Source: Streptomyces sp. NRRL S-244 (GTDB lineage Bacteria > Actinomycetota > Actinomycetes > Streptomycetales > Streptomycetaceae). From it: 64,000 nucleotides of DNA. Position 1 is the stretch's first letter, and each line of letters starts with the position of its first letter. Location: contig NZ_JOCX01000002.1 of assembly GCF_000717915.1 (NCBI RefSeq), positions 62,001 to 126,000 of the forward strand, in the 5' to 3' direction. Of the stretch, positions 50,592 to 60,971 are shown piece after piece. The notes beneath the pieces were generated by a model. The model saw only the letters and a program-made list of their open reading frames with translations, had not been told where the DNA came from and ran no database searches. The translations under genes and the position numbers were made by a program.

Positions 50592-51347
50592 ATGCAGAGC
50601 GCACTTTTCGCCCACGCCGAGGCGCAGTCCCAGGAGCGGTACGCCGTCCAGAACCCGCAGCTGCTGCGGGTCACGCTGGCCGGCTCCGACGACGTGCTCG
50701 CCCGCAAGGGCGCCATGGTCGCCTACCAGGGCATCATCGACTTCGACGGCGAGTACCAGAGCACCACGCAGCGCACCGCCCGCGCCCGCACCGGCGAGGG
50801 CCTCGACCTGATGCGCTGCTCCGGGCAGGGCACGGTCTACCTGGCCAACCTCGCCCAGTACGTGCACGTCGTGGACGTGGACCAGGACGGCCTCACCGTC
50901 GACAGCAGCTACGTGCTGGCCCTGGACTCGACCCTGCACACCGAGGCGATCGCGGTGGACAGCCAGTACGGGATCTCCGGCTCCGGCAAGTACCAGCTCA
51001 ACATCACCGGCCGCGGCAAGGTCGCGCTGATGACCTCCGGGCAGCCGCTGATGATGCAGGTCACGCCCGACAAGTACGTGAACGCCGACGCGGACGCGAT
51101 CGTCGCCTGGTCCACCTCGCTGCGCGTGCAGATGCAGGCCCAGACGCACTCCAGCGGCGTCTGGCGGCGGCGCGGCAACACCGGCGAGGGCTGGGAGCTC
51201 AGCTTCCTCGGCACCGGCTTCGCGCTGGTGCAGCCGAGCGAGGTGCTGCCGCCGCAGAACGCCCAGCTCGGACAGGGCATGGCCGCGCAGTACGGGATGG
51301 GCCAGCACGGCGTCCAGGCCCAGAACCAGAACAACGCCTGGAACTAG
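50592..51347 (+). CDS. AIM24-family protein
   Basis: A 251-residue AIM24-type protein, third paralogue of the operon. Matching segments are VLARKGAMVAYQGIIDF, GLDLMRCSGQGTVYLAN, KVALMTSGQPLMMQVTPD and FALVQPSEVLPPQ; the C-terminal tail is Gln/Asn/Gly-rich. GAGGGGGAGCGG precedes the ATG at 50592. A terminator follows. Confidence 0.9.
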   Translation: MQSALFAHAEAQSQERYAVQNPQLLRVTLAGSDDVLARKGAMVAYQGIIDFDGEYQSTTQRTARARTGEGLDLMRCSGQGTVYLANLAQYVHVVDVDQDGLTVDSSYVLALDSTLHTEAIAVDSQYGISGSGKYQLNITGRGKVALMTSGQPLMMQVTPDKYVNADADAIVAWSTSLRVQMQAQTHSSGVWRRRGNTGEGWELSFLGTGFALVQPSEVLPPQNAQLGQGMAAQYGMGQHGVQAQNQNNAWN

Positions 51348-51365
51348 CCCGCGCCCCCAACACAC

Positions 51366-51403
51366 GGAAGGGGCGGCTCCGCGGATGCGGGGCCGCCCCT
51401 TCC
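51366..51403. terminator. Terminator of the AIM24 operon
   Basis: GGAAGGGGCGGC (51366-51377) pairs with GCCGCCCCTTCC (51392-51403), with a short inner CCGC/GCGG stem, between converging genes. Confidence 0.82.
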
Positions 51404-51420
51404 GGGCTGTCCGGAGAGCG

Positions 51421-51941
51421 TCAGAGCCGCGCCCGCGTCGCCTCCATCAGCCGGACGACCGAGGTGTCGGCCACCGCCGCCACCTCCTCGTACGGGAACC
51501 AGCGCAGGTCCAGCGACTCCTCGCTGATCTCCGCCACCGCGTCGGCCGGAGCCAGCGCCGCGTACTGCACGTCCAGGTGCCAGTTGCACGGCGCCGGGAT
51601 CGGGTGCCGGTCCAGCCGTACGGGGCCGCCCGGGAGCAGGGTCAGCCCGGAGGCGATGCCCGACTCCTCGACGGCCTCGCGCAGCGCGGCCCCGGCGAGG
51701 GTGGTGTCCTCGGACTCGCAGTGCCCGCCCATCTGGAGCCAGATGCCGAGCTTCTTGTGCAGGGTCAGCAGGACGCGCCCGCCCGCCGGGTCGATGACCA
51801 GCGCGCTGCCCGTGATGTGCCCGGCCTGGCAGGGCTTGTAGACCCCGTCCGGGTGGGCGGCCAGGTGTTCCAGATACAAGTCGCGCAGCTCGGGCTGGGC
51901 CTCGTACCCCTTGAGGACCAGCACCGCGTCGTCGTAAAGGC

Positions 51942-51945
<4 letters not shown>
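51421..51945 (-). CDS. Nudix hydrolase
   Basis: A 174-residue Nudix enzyme. The Nudix box GGHCESEDTTLAGAALREAVEESG carries the metal-binding EExxG-like core; HITGSALVID and CNWHLDVQYAAL are flanking strands. The substrate, a nucleoside diphosphate linked to another group, cannot be read. Its GTG overlaps the stop of the DUF2342 gene upstream on the same strand (GTGA), so the two are coupled. Confidence 0.88.
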
Positions 51946-53435
<1,490 letters not shown>

Positions 53436-53627
53436 GGGTTTCCTCGGCTCGTAGGGCCGTCGGCGGAGGCCGACGGGAAATGGTCCGACAACACCACCCA
53501 GCGTAGACACCAGACCCGCTTCCGGGCTCGGTGCTCCGCCGACTCCTGGGCTGCGGCAGGATGGACATCACCTGGTAGGTACGCGTCACGACGCGTCCCT
53601 ACTGAAGACAACCGCTGGAGACGCCTG

Positions 53628-54791
53628 GTGAGTTCCCCAGATCCACAGGTTCGCGCGCCCCACGACGCCGAAAACCGCCCTGAGCACGGCGAAAGCGCCC
53701 ATGACGTTCGCCGGGCGCGAAACCAGGCGGCGCCCCGCAAGAACGGCCCAGTGATCGCCGTGACCGGAGCCGCCTCCGGGGTCGGGGCCGCCCTGGTGGC
53801 CCGCCTGGCCGCTTCCGACGAGGTCAAGCAGGTCGTGGCGATCGACGAGCGGCGCGGCGAGTGCGCTGCCGCGCAGTGGCACGTCCTGGACGTGCGCGAC
53901 CCCGCGATCGCCGAGAGACTGCGCGGCGCCGACGTGGTCGTCCACCTGGCGCTGGACCTCGACCTGGAGACGGACCCGGCGGCCCGTACGGCGTACAACG
54001 TACGCGGGACCCAGACCGTGCTGACGGCGGCCGCGGCGGCCGGGGTGCACCGGGTCGTGCTGTGCACGTCCGCGATGGTCTACGGGGCGCTGCCGGACAA
54101 CGACATCCCGCTGTCGGAGGACTCCGAGCTGCGGGCCACGGCCGAGGCGACGGGCGTCGGCGACCTGCTGGAGATCGAGCGGCTGGGCCGCAGGGCGCCG
54201 CGGGCGCACCCCGGTCTGAACGTGACCGTGGTCCGCCCGGCGGTCCTGGTCGGCGGCACGGACACGGCGCTGACCCGGTACTTCGAGTCCCCCCGCCTGC
54301 TGGTGGTGGCCGGATCCCGGCCGACCTGGCAGTTCTGCCACGTGGAGGACCTGGTCAGCGCGCTGGAGTACGCGGCGCTGGAGAAGGTCGAGGGCGAGCT
54401 GGCGGTCGGCTGCGAGGGCTGGCTGGAGCAGGAGGAGGTCGAGGAGCTGAGCGGCATCCGCCGCATGGAGCTCCCGTCGGCGGTCGCGCTGGGCGCGGCG
54501 GCGCGGCTGCACCGGATCGGCCTGACGCCGTCCCCGGCCGGGGACCTCGCGTACACGATGCATCCGTGGGTGGTCAGCGTCAGCGGGCTGCACGCGGCGG
54601 GCTGGCGGCCGCGCTGGACCAACGAGGAGGTGCTGGCCGAGCTCCTCCAGGAGGTCGCGGGCCGGCACACCGTCGCCGGGCGCCGGCTGGGCCGCAAGGA
54701 CGCCACCGCCGCGGGCGCCGCGGGGGCGACGGTCGCCCTCCTCGGCGCGGCCGCGGTGGTCCGCGCCGCCCGCCGCCGCCGAGGCCTCTGA
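53628..54791 (+). CDS. NAD-dependent epimerase/dehydratase-like protein, membrane-tethered
   Basis: A 387-residue extended SDR. The Rossmann motif VTGAASGVGAALVARL follows a 45-residue polar extension; the VYG turn (CTSAMVYGALPD) keeps Ser and Tyr of the active site, but the YxxxK lysine is not evident, so the reaction is unclear. The C-terminus has a short hydrophobic stretch GAAGATVALLGAAAVVRAARRRRGL that could anchor it to the membrane. GTG at 53628 has CTGGAG 7 nt upstream. Confidence 0.82.
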   Translation: MSSPDPQVRAPHDAENRPEHGESAHDVRRARNQAAPRKNGPVIAVTGAASGVGAALVARLAASDEVKQVVAIDERRGECAAAQWHVLDVRDPAIAERLRGADVVVHLALDLDLETDPAARTAYNVRGTQTVLTAAAAAGVHRVVLCTSAMVYGALPDNDIPLSEDSELRATAEATGVGDLLEIERLGRRAPRAHPGLNVTVVRPAVLVGGTDTALTRYFESPRLLVVAGSRPTWQFCHVEDLVSALEYAALEKVEGELAVGCEGWLEQEEVEELSGIRRMELPSAVALGAAARLHRIGLTPSPAGDLAYTMHPWVVSVSGLHAAGWRPRWTNEEVLAELLQEVAGRHTVAGRRLGRKDATAAGAAGATVALLGAAAVVRAARRRRGL

Positions 54792-54930
54792 CCTCGAAGC
54801 TCCGCCCGGGCCGGGGGCCCGGGCGGGCGGCGGGGGCCGTCGGTCCTGTAGGAGGCTCCATACGCGTGGGTCGTACAGCCGGTCGAATCGGCTATACCGC
54901 GATGTGAGAGCGGTGGTGCACGATGGCTGC

Positions 54931-55392
54931 ATGGCACCGCACTTCGACCACCCCGGCGAGCAGGCCGCTCCGGACCCGATCCGGCTGCTCGGGATCCGCG
55001 AGACCCCGCTCTCGATAGACGAGGTCTTCCAGGCCGTCGGCGACGATGCGACGGGCGGCACCGCGCTCTTCGTCGGCACGGTGCGCAACCACGACGGCGG
55101 GGCCGATGTCGACGGGCTCGGCTACTCCTGCCACCCGACGGCCGAGGCCGAGATGCGGCGCATCGCCGAGCAGGTGATCGCCAAGTACCCGGTCCGCGCG
55201 CTCGCGGCGGTCCACCGCGTCGGCGACCTGTCCGTCGGCGACCTCGCGGTGGTCGTGGCGGTGTCCTGCCCGCACCGCGGCGAGGCCTTCGAGGCCTGCC
55301 GGATGCTGATCGACGACCTGAAGCACGAGGTCCCGATCTGGAAGCACCAGACCTTCTCGGACGGTACCGAGGAGTGGGTCGGCGCCTGCTGA
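54931..55392 (+). CDS. moaE: Molybdopterin synthase catalytic subunit MoaE
   Basis: A 153-residue MoaE. It joins MoaD thiocarboxylate to precursor Z to make the molybdopterin dithiolene. Family motifs: GGTALFVGTVRNHDGG, YSCHPTAEAEMRRIAEQV, AAVHRVGDLSVGD, VVVAVSCPHRGEAFEACR and PIWKHQTFSDGTEEWVGAC, with the catalytic Lys in the last motif. The ATG at 54931 is preferred to one 27 nt upstream. MoeZ, which charges the sulfur carrier, is in the same window; MoaD is not. Confidence 0.93.
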   Translation: MAPHFDHPGEQAAPDPIRLLGIRETPLSIDEVFQAVGDDATGGTALFVGTVRNHDGGADVDGLGYSCHPTAEAEMRRIAEQVIAKYPVRALAAVHRVGDLSVGDLAVVVAVSCPHRGEAFEACRMLIDDLKHEVPIWKHQTFSDGTEEWVGAC

Positions 55393-55549
55393 GGGGCGTC
55401 GGGACCCCCGCGCGCGGGGCGGCCGTGGCGAGCGGGTACTGTCCCACCCGTTCGGCCGCGCAACACGCCCTCGATTTGCGTAACCCCCTCCCGGGCACGA
55501 GCGTTGAAGCCACCAACGACACGTACTTTCGGGGCAGGGAGGCACGTCC

Positions 55550-55747
55550 ATGGCGTCATTGGCGTGGTTGCTGATTCCGCTGTTCGCCGCCATCGGAGCG
55601 GCGATATGGGGCAGCTGGGCGGCTCGCGACCGCACTCAAGGAGACATATCCGAACTCGCGGGATACGCGAGGTTCCGTGAAGCCATGGACAAGGCCGATC
55701 AGGCCAAGGCGAAGGCAGCGGCCCATTCCGGTTCCGACGCGGTGTGA
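55550..55747 (+). CDS. Small single-pass membrane protein
   Basis: A 65-residue protein (MASLAWLLIPLFAAIGAAIW) with one N-terminal membrane helix and a charged cytoplasmic tail of Lys/Ala/Asp repeats. GGGAGG precedes the ATG by 5-6 nt. It is a regular neighbour of the PDZ-Lon protease gene in streptomycetes. Function unknown. Confidence 0.72.
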   Translation: MASLAWLLIPLFAAIGAAIWGSWAARDRTQGDISELAGYARFREAMDKADQAKAKAAAHSGSDAV

Positions 55748-55864
55748 CGCGTCCCGGGCGAGGCTCCCTGAGCGCCCTGAGAATCCGCTGAGAGTTCCGC
55801 GTACGGCCCCCGTACGGTCCGGCCCCGGCGGCCGCCCGTCAGGGCCGTCACGTACTGTCGATCC

Positions 55865-56956
55865 ATGCCACGCCGCACTGCGACGATGCTCGCCTCCACC
55901 CTCATGCTGTTCGCGCTGCTCTGCGCAGGGGTGTTCATCAAGGTCCCGTACTCGGAAATGAGCCCGGGCCCGACGGTGAACACGCTCGGCGATTCGCGCG
56001 GCGAGCCCGTCATCAGCATCGCGGACCACAAGACGTACCCGACCAGCGGGCACCTCAACATGACGACGGTCCGCGTCACCGGCGCCGACTACGACATGAA
56101 CCTGCTGGAAGCGGTCTACGGCTGGCTGTCCGACGGCAACATCGTCCTCCCGCACGAGAACCTCTACCCGGACGGGAAGACGGAGGAGCAGTCCACCCAG
56201 GAGAACGCGGAGGAGTTCAGCCAGTCGCAGGAGAGCGCCAAGGTGGCCGCCCTCAAGCAGCTGGGCACCCCGGGCGTCACCACCCGCGTCGTGGTCGCCA
56301 CCGTGGTCAAGGGCAGCCCCGCCGAGGGCAAGCTGCACGCCGGAGACGTGATCCGGGCCGTGGACGGCAGTGCGGTCAACGCCCCCGAGGACGTGGCCAA
56401 GCTCGTCACCAAGCGCAAGGCCGGCGAGCCGGTCGAGTTCACCATCGTGCCCGCCGCCGAGGCGGCCGCGGCCGAGAAGGCGCACCGCGAGCCCACCGGC
56501 TCGTCCAAGGTCGTGATCACCACCGCCAAGGCGGAGGGCGACGGGCACGCCATCGTCGGCATCCGGGCGGGCACCGACCACACCTTCCCGTTCACGATCG
56601 ACATCAAGCTGGCCGACGTCGGCGGCCCGAGCGCGGGCCTGATGTTCGCCCTCGGCATCGTGGACAAGCTCACGCCCGGCGATCTCACCGGCGGCAAGTT
56701 CGTCGCGGGCACCGGCACCATCGACGACGCGGGCAAGGTCGGCCCCATCGGCGGCATCCAGATGAAGACGATCGGCGCCCGCCAGGCCGGCGCCGAGTAC
56801 TTCCTGACGCCCGCCGAGAACTGCGCATCGGCCTCCCAGCACATCCCCGACGGCCTGACCCTCGTCAAGGTCTCCACCATCGACGACGCCACGAAGGCGC
56901 TGGAGAAGATCAGCAAGGGGGACACGGCCGGGCTGCCGCAGTGCGGCAAGCCCTGA
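55865..56956 (+). CDS. PDZ-domain Lon-like serine protease (YlbL/S16)
   Basis: A 363-residue secreted-membrane protease. An N-terminal helix anchors it; a PDZ domain (about 135-200, GSPAEGKLHAGDVIRAVDG) binds substrate ends; the Lon catalytic domain has the nucleophile Ser in GGPSAGLMF and Lys in GGIQMKTIGA. TACTGT stands 6 nt before the ATG, so the mRNA is leaderless. The same pair with UPF0182 occurs in mycobacteria. Substrate unknown. Confidence 0.92.
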   Translation: MPRRTATMLASTLMLFALLCAGVFIKVPYSEMSPGPTVNTLGDSRGEPVISIADHKTYPTSGHLNMTTVRVTGADYDMNLLEAVYGWLSDGNIVLPHENLYPDGKTEEQSTQENAEEFSQSQESAKVAALKQLGTPGVTTRVVVATVVKGSPAEGKLHAGDVIRAVDGSAVNAPEDVAKLVTKRKAGEPVEFTIVPAAEAAAAEKAHREPTGSSKVVITTAKAEGDGHAIVGIRAGTDHTFPFTIDIKLADVGGPSAGLMFALGIVDKLTPGDLTGGKFVAGTGTIDDAGKVGPIGGIQMKTIGARQAGAEYFLTPAENCASASQHIPDGLTLVKVSTIDDATKALEKISKGDTAGLPQCGKP

Positions 56957-57027
56957 CCGGTACCGACCCGTACCCGTACTCGCCCCGTACCGCCCGTAGC
57001 GCCCGTACCGGTTCCCCGGCCGCCCGC

Positions 57028-57603
57028 TCAGTCCAGGAACGTGGCGGCCAGCGCCTCGGCCAGCCCCGGCACCAGGCTCGCGCCGGTCAGCACCTCGGTC
57101 GACGAGTCCTTCTCGCGCAGCCGCACAGCGGACTCCCGCGACCCGTCGCGCAGCACGCCCACCGTGAGGCGCACCTCCTGCCGGTCCGGGTGCGCCGCGA
57201 CCCACTTGGCCAGCTGCTTGTCGCTGAGCCCCTCCGGTACGGAGGCCTCCGCGGACGGCGGCAGCATCAGCCGCTCCACCGTCAGCGCACAGCCCACGAT
57301 CGACGGGGGCCAGGCGATGGTTCCCAGGAACTTGTCCAGCGGCGTGCCCTTCGGCACCTCGTCCTGCTCGATCGGGGTCAGCTGGCTCTTGCCCGCGTCG
57401 TCCTGGTCGAGGCCGAGCTGGCCCGCGAGCCGCGGCTCCGACTTGCGCAGCCTGGCGGTGTCGACGAGCGCGAACAGCCGGGCGGGCTTGTCCCAGCCGA
57501 GGGAGGAGGCGTACTCGTCGATCTCTAGGACGGCACGCGTCAGGGGGGTGGCGGCCATCGGCGTGCCGCCCGGGGAAGGCGAAAGGTTGGACATGGACAA
57601 CAT
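57028..57603 (-). CDS. PPA1309-family protein
   Basis: A 191-residue actinobacterial protein of the PPA1309 family (AATPLTRAVLEIDEYASSLGWD, LFALVDTARLRKSEP, DRQEVRLTVGVLRDGSRES). No catalytic motif or membrane helix. GGAGGCAGG precedes the ATG at 57603; a second ATG at 57594 is possible. It is divergent from the UPF0182 gene and convergent to the PDZ-Lon protease gene. Confidence 0.82.
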   Translation of the reverse strand: MLSMSNLSPSPGGTPMAATPLTRAVLEIDEYASSLGWDKPARLFALVDTARLRKSEPRLAGQLGLDQDDAGKSQLTPIEQDEVPKGTPLDKFLGTIAWPPSIVGCALTVERLMLPPSAEASVPEGLSDKQLAKWVAAHPDRQEVRLTVGVLRDGSRESAVRLREKDSSTEVLTGASLVPGLAEALAATFLD

Positions 57604-57734
57604 CCTGCCTCCTTTCCGCCCGATACCGGGAACTGACTAAAGCCTCAGTAAGTTGCATGAGTGGGCCCTACCATCGGGGGCCCAGCTTTTGAACTGTCCC
57701 GCAACGAGACTCAGCGACTTTCGAGGTGCGCACC

Positions 57735-60623
57735 TTGGCTTTCCAGATGCCGGACCGCGGCGGAGGCCCCTCCGGGCCACGGATGAGAGTCGGCCGCCCC
57801 TCCCGGCGCGCCCGCACTCTTCTGATGACCTTGGGCGTACTGGCCGTCCTGGCCATGGCGTTCATCATGTTCGCGGGCTTCTGGACGGACTGGCTCTGGT
57901 TCCGCTCCGTGAAGTACTCCACGGTCTTCACCACCACCCTGTGGACCAAGATCGGCCTCTTCGCCGTCTTCGGCCTGCTGATGGCGGGTGCCGTCGGGCT
58001 GAACATCTGGCTGGCGTACCGGCTGCGGCCGCCGCTGTCCGCGATGTCGATGGAGCAGCAGAGCCTCGACCGCTACCGGATGAGCGTCGCCCCGTACAAG
58101 AGGTGGCTGCTCTTCGGGATCGCGGCGCTCGTCGGCATGATCGCGGGCGCCTCGGCGGCGGGCCAGTGGAAGACCTGGCTGATGTATGTGAACGGGGTGT
58201 CCTTCGGGCAGAAGGACCCCCAGTTCCACCTGGACGTGTCGTTCTACACCTTCGACCTGCCCTGGTACCGCTTCCTGCTCGGCTTCGGCTTCGCCGCGGT
58301 CGTGCTGTCGGTGATCGCCGCGGTCGTCGTCCACTACCTGTACGGCGGACTGCGCGTGACGAGCCCGGGCGCCCGGGCCACCGCCGCCGCGACCGGGCAC
58401 CTGTCGGTGCTGCTCGGCCTCTTCGTGACGCTCAAGGCGCTCGCGTACTGGCTCGACCGGTACGGCCTCGCCGTGAAGTCCAGCGACTTCAAGGCCGCGG
58501 ACAACTGGACCGGCCTGCGCTACGTCGACGCGAACGCGTACCTGCCGGCGAAGACGATCCTCGTCGCCATCGCCGCCATCTGCGCCGTGCTGTTCTTCGC
58601 GACGCTGTGGCGCCGCACCTGGCAGCTGCCGGTCATCGGCTTCGGCCTGATGGTGCTCTCGGCGATCCTGATCGGCGGGCTGTACCCGGCGATCGTGCAG
58701 AAGTTCCAGGTCCAGCCGAACGAGCAGGCCAAGGAATCGCCGTACGTCGAGAAGAACATCAAGGCGACGCGCGACGCCTACGGGATCGACCGCGCGGACG
58801 TCAAGGACTACCCGGGCGTCCCGCAGACCGAGGACAAGTCCAAGCTGCGCGAGGCGGCCAACACCACCGCCAGCGTCCGGCTCCTCGACCCGAACATCGT
58901 CTCCCCGGCCTTCCAGCAGCTCCAGCAGGTCAAGGGTTACTACGCCTTCCCGTCCACGCTCGCCGTGGACCGGTACAGCGGCCAGGACACGGTCATCGGG
59001 CTGCGCGAGCTGAACATCGGCGGCATCCCGAAGAACAACTGGATCAACGACCACTTCAAGTACACGCACGGCTACGGCGTGGTCGCGGCCAAGGGCACGA
59101 CCGTCAAGGACGGCGCCCCCGACTTCACGCAGTCCGACCTGCCCTCCAAGGGCATGTTCGGCAAGGACTTCGAGCAGCGCATCTACTACGGCGAGCAGAC
59201 GAAGCAGTACTCGATCGTCGGCGGACCGCAGAAGGAGCTCGACTACTCGGACGACAAGGGCGAGAAGGAGACGAGCTACAAGGGCGACTCCGGCGTCAAC
59301 CTCGACAACCCGGTCAACCGGGCGGCGTACGCGCTCGCGTTCAGCGAGCCGCAGATCCTCTACTCCGGCGCCATCGGCGACGGCTCGCGGATCCTCTACC
59401 ACCGCACGCCCAAGGAGCGCGTCGAAGCCGTCGCCCCGTGGCTGACCATCGACGGCGCCCCGTACCCGGCGGTCATCGACGGCCGGATCAAGTGGATCGT
59501 CGACGCGTACACGACGACGAACGGCTACCCGTACGCCTCGCGCACCACGCTGGGCCAGAGCACCGCGGACTCCCTCACCAACAGCCAGCGCGCCGTGGTG
59601 GCGCAGGAGAACCAGGTCAACTACATCCGCAATTCGGTCAAGGCCACCGTCGACGCCTATGACGGAACGGTCAACCTGTACCAGTGGGACACCGAGGACC
59701 CGGTCCTCAAGACCTGGATGAAGGCGTTCCCGGGAACGGTCAAGCCCAAGAGCGACATCTCCAAGCCGCTCATGGACCACCTGCGCTACCCGCAGGACCT
59801 CTTCAAGGTCCAGCGCGAGCTGCTCACCCGGTACCACGTGACCGACCCGCAGACCTTCCTCAGCGGCAGCGAGGCCTGGGCCGTCCCGGACGACCCGACG
59901 ACCAAGGCCGGCACGGCGGTCCCGCCGTACTACCTGTCGATGAAGATGCCGGACCAGAAGGAGAAGGACCAGGTCTTCTCGCTCACGACGACGTTCACGC
60001 CGAACGAGCGGGACAACCTGAGCGCCTTCATGGCGGTCAACGCCGATCCGGGCACCCCGGACTACGGCAAGATCAGAATCCTGAAGCTGCCGACCAGCAA
60101 GCCGGTCGACGGCCCCAAGCAGGTGCAGAGCAAGTTCCAGTCGGAGCCGAAGATCGCCGAGTCGATCCGGCTGCTGCGCGGCGGCGACTCCGAGGTCGAG
60201 TACGGCAACCTGCTCGCGGTGCCGCTCGACGGCGGGATGCTGTACGTGGAGCCGGTGTACGTGCGCAGTTCGGGGCTGAAGTACCCGCTGCTGCGCAAGG
60301 TGCTGGTGACGTACGGGAACCAGACGGCGTTCGAGGACAGCCTGGAGAAGGCGCTGAACGTGGTCTTCGGGGCGGAGGCGCCGACGGTGCCGACGACTCC
60401 GGTGACCCCGCCGGGCGAGGGCACCACCACGCCCCCGGCCGCCACGGACCCGACGGTCAAGACGGCCCTCGACGACGCGAAGAAGGCGATCGAGGCGGCC
60501 GAGAAGGCCCGTCAGGCAGGCGACTGGGCGGCCTTCGGCAAGGCGCAGGACGACATCAAGGCGGCGCTGCAGCGGGCGATCGACGCGGAGGCGAAGCTGA
60601 CGGCCCCGAAGCCAGGGGGTTGA
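57735..60623 (+). CDS. UPF0182 family large membrane protein
   Basis: A 962-residue integral membrane protein. The first 330 residues hold seven helices (starting [22 protein letters not shown]), followed by a large extracytoplasmic domain with family stretches [38 protein letters not shown] and [14 protein letters not shown]. The last 90 residues are Pro/Thr- and Ala/Lys/Glu-rich. I use TTG at 57735 because GAGG lies 8 nt upstream and relatives begin next to [12 protein letters not shown] 57747 and GTG 57726 are alternatives. Function unknown though conserved across actinobacteria. Confidence 0.9.
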   Translation: MAFQMPDRGGGPSGPRMRVGRPSRRARTLLMTLGVLAVLAMAFIMFAGFWTDWLWFRSVKYSTVFTTTLWTKIGLFAVFGLLMAGAVGLNIWLAYRLRPPLSAMSMEQQSLDRYRMSVAPYKRWLLFGIAALVGMIAGASAAGQWKTWLMYVNGVSFGQKDPQFHLDVSFYTFDLPWYRFLLGFGFAAVVLSVIAAVVVHYLYGGLRVTSPGARATAAATGHLSVLLGLFVTLKALAYWLDRYGLAVKSSDFKAADNWTGLRYVDANAYLPAKTILVAIAAICAVLFFATLWRRTWQLPVIGFGLMVLSAILIGGLYPAIVQKFQVQPNEQAKESPYVEKNIKATRDAYGIDRADVKDYPGVPQTEDKSKLREAANTTASVRLLDPNIVSPAFQQLQQVKGYYAFPSTLAVDRYSGQDTVIGLRELNIGGIPKNNWINDHFKYTHGYGVVAAKGTTVKDGAPDFTQSDLPSKGMFGKDFEQRIYYGEQTKQYSIVGGPQKELDYSDDKGEKETSYKGDSGVNLDNPVNRAAYALAFSEPQILYSGAIGDGSRILYHRTPKERVEAVAPWLTIDGAPYPAVIDGRIKWIVDAYTTTNGYPYASRTTLGQSTADSLTNSQRAVVAQENQVNYIRNSVKATVDAYDGTVNLYQWDTEDPVLKTWMKAFPGTVKPKSDISKPLMDHLRYPQDLFKVQRELLTRYHVTDPQTFLSGSEAWAVPDDPTTKAGTAVPPYYLSMKMPDQKEKDQVFSLTTTFTPNERDNLSAFMAVNADPGTPDYGKIRILKLPTSKPVDGPKQVQSKFQSEPKIAESIRLLRGGDSEVEYGNLLAVPLDGGMLYVEPVYVRSSGLKYPLLRKVLVTYGNQTAFEDSLEKALNVVFGAEAPTVPTTPVTPPGEGTTTPPAATDPTVKTALDDAKKAIEAAEKARQAGDWAAFGKAQDDIKAALQRAIDAEAKLTAPKPGG

Positions 60624-60668
60624 CGGGTAATGGCTCAGTCCCGCGTCGTGATACTGTGGTTTCACCGA

Positions 60669-60742
60669 CGCGGGGTGGAGCAGCTCGGTAGCTCGCTGGG
60701 CTCATAACCCAGAGGTCGCAGGTTCAAATCCTGTCCCCGCTA
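60669..60742 (+). tRNA. Initiator tRNA-fMet (CAT), copy 1
   Basis: A 74-nt cloverleaf. The anticodon stem GGGCTCATAACCC has the three G-C pairs that mark initiators, and acceptor positions 1 and 72 (C and T) do not pair, which is required for formylation and P-site entry. The T-arm is GGTTCAAATCC. CCA is not encoded. A strong terminator follows 8 nt later. Confidence 0.95.
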
Positions 60743-60750
60743 CTGAAGAT

Positions 60751-60781
60751 GAAGGCCCGGATCCATGGGATCCGGGCCTTC
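60751..60781 (+). terminator. Terminator of initiator tRNA copy 1
   Basis: A 14-bp stem GAAGGCCCGGATCC against GGATCCGGGCCTTC with loop ATG. Confidence 0.88.
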
Positions 60782-60971
60782 GTCATGTCCTGGCTCATCA
60801 GGTCGTTCGTCATGTCCAGGAGGACACGCGGGGGTCATGAGGTAGCTGAGACGGGTGAGTTGGGGCGGGAGCGTGTTTGACTTATCTCTCTGTGGGCATG
60901 TCGACAAAACGCTGTAGTGACCTCACAGGCTGCGACATACCAGGTGTACGCGGGTAGCAGGTGATGCGACG

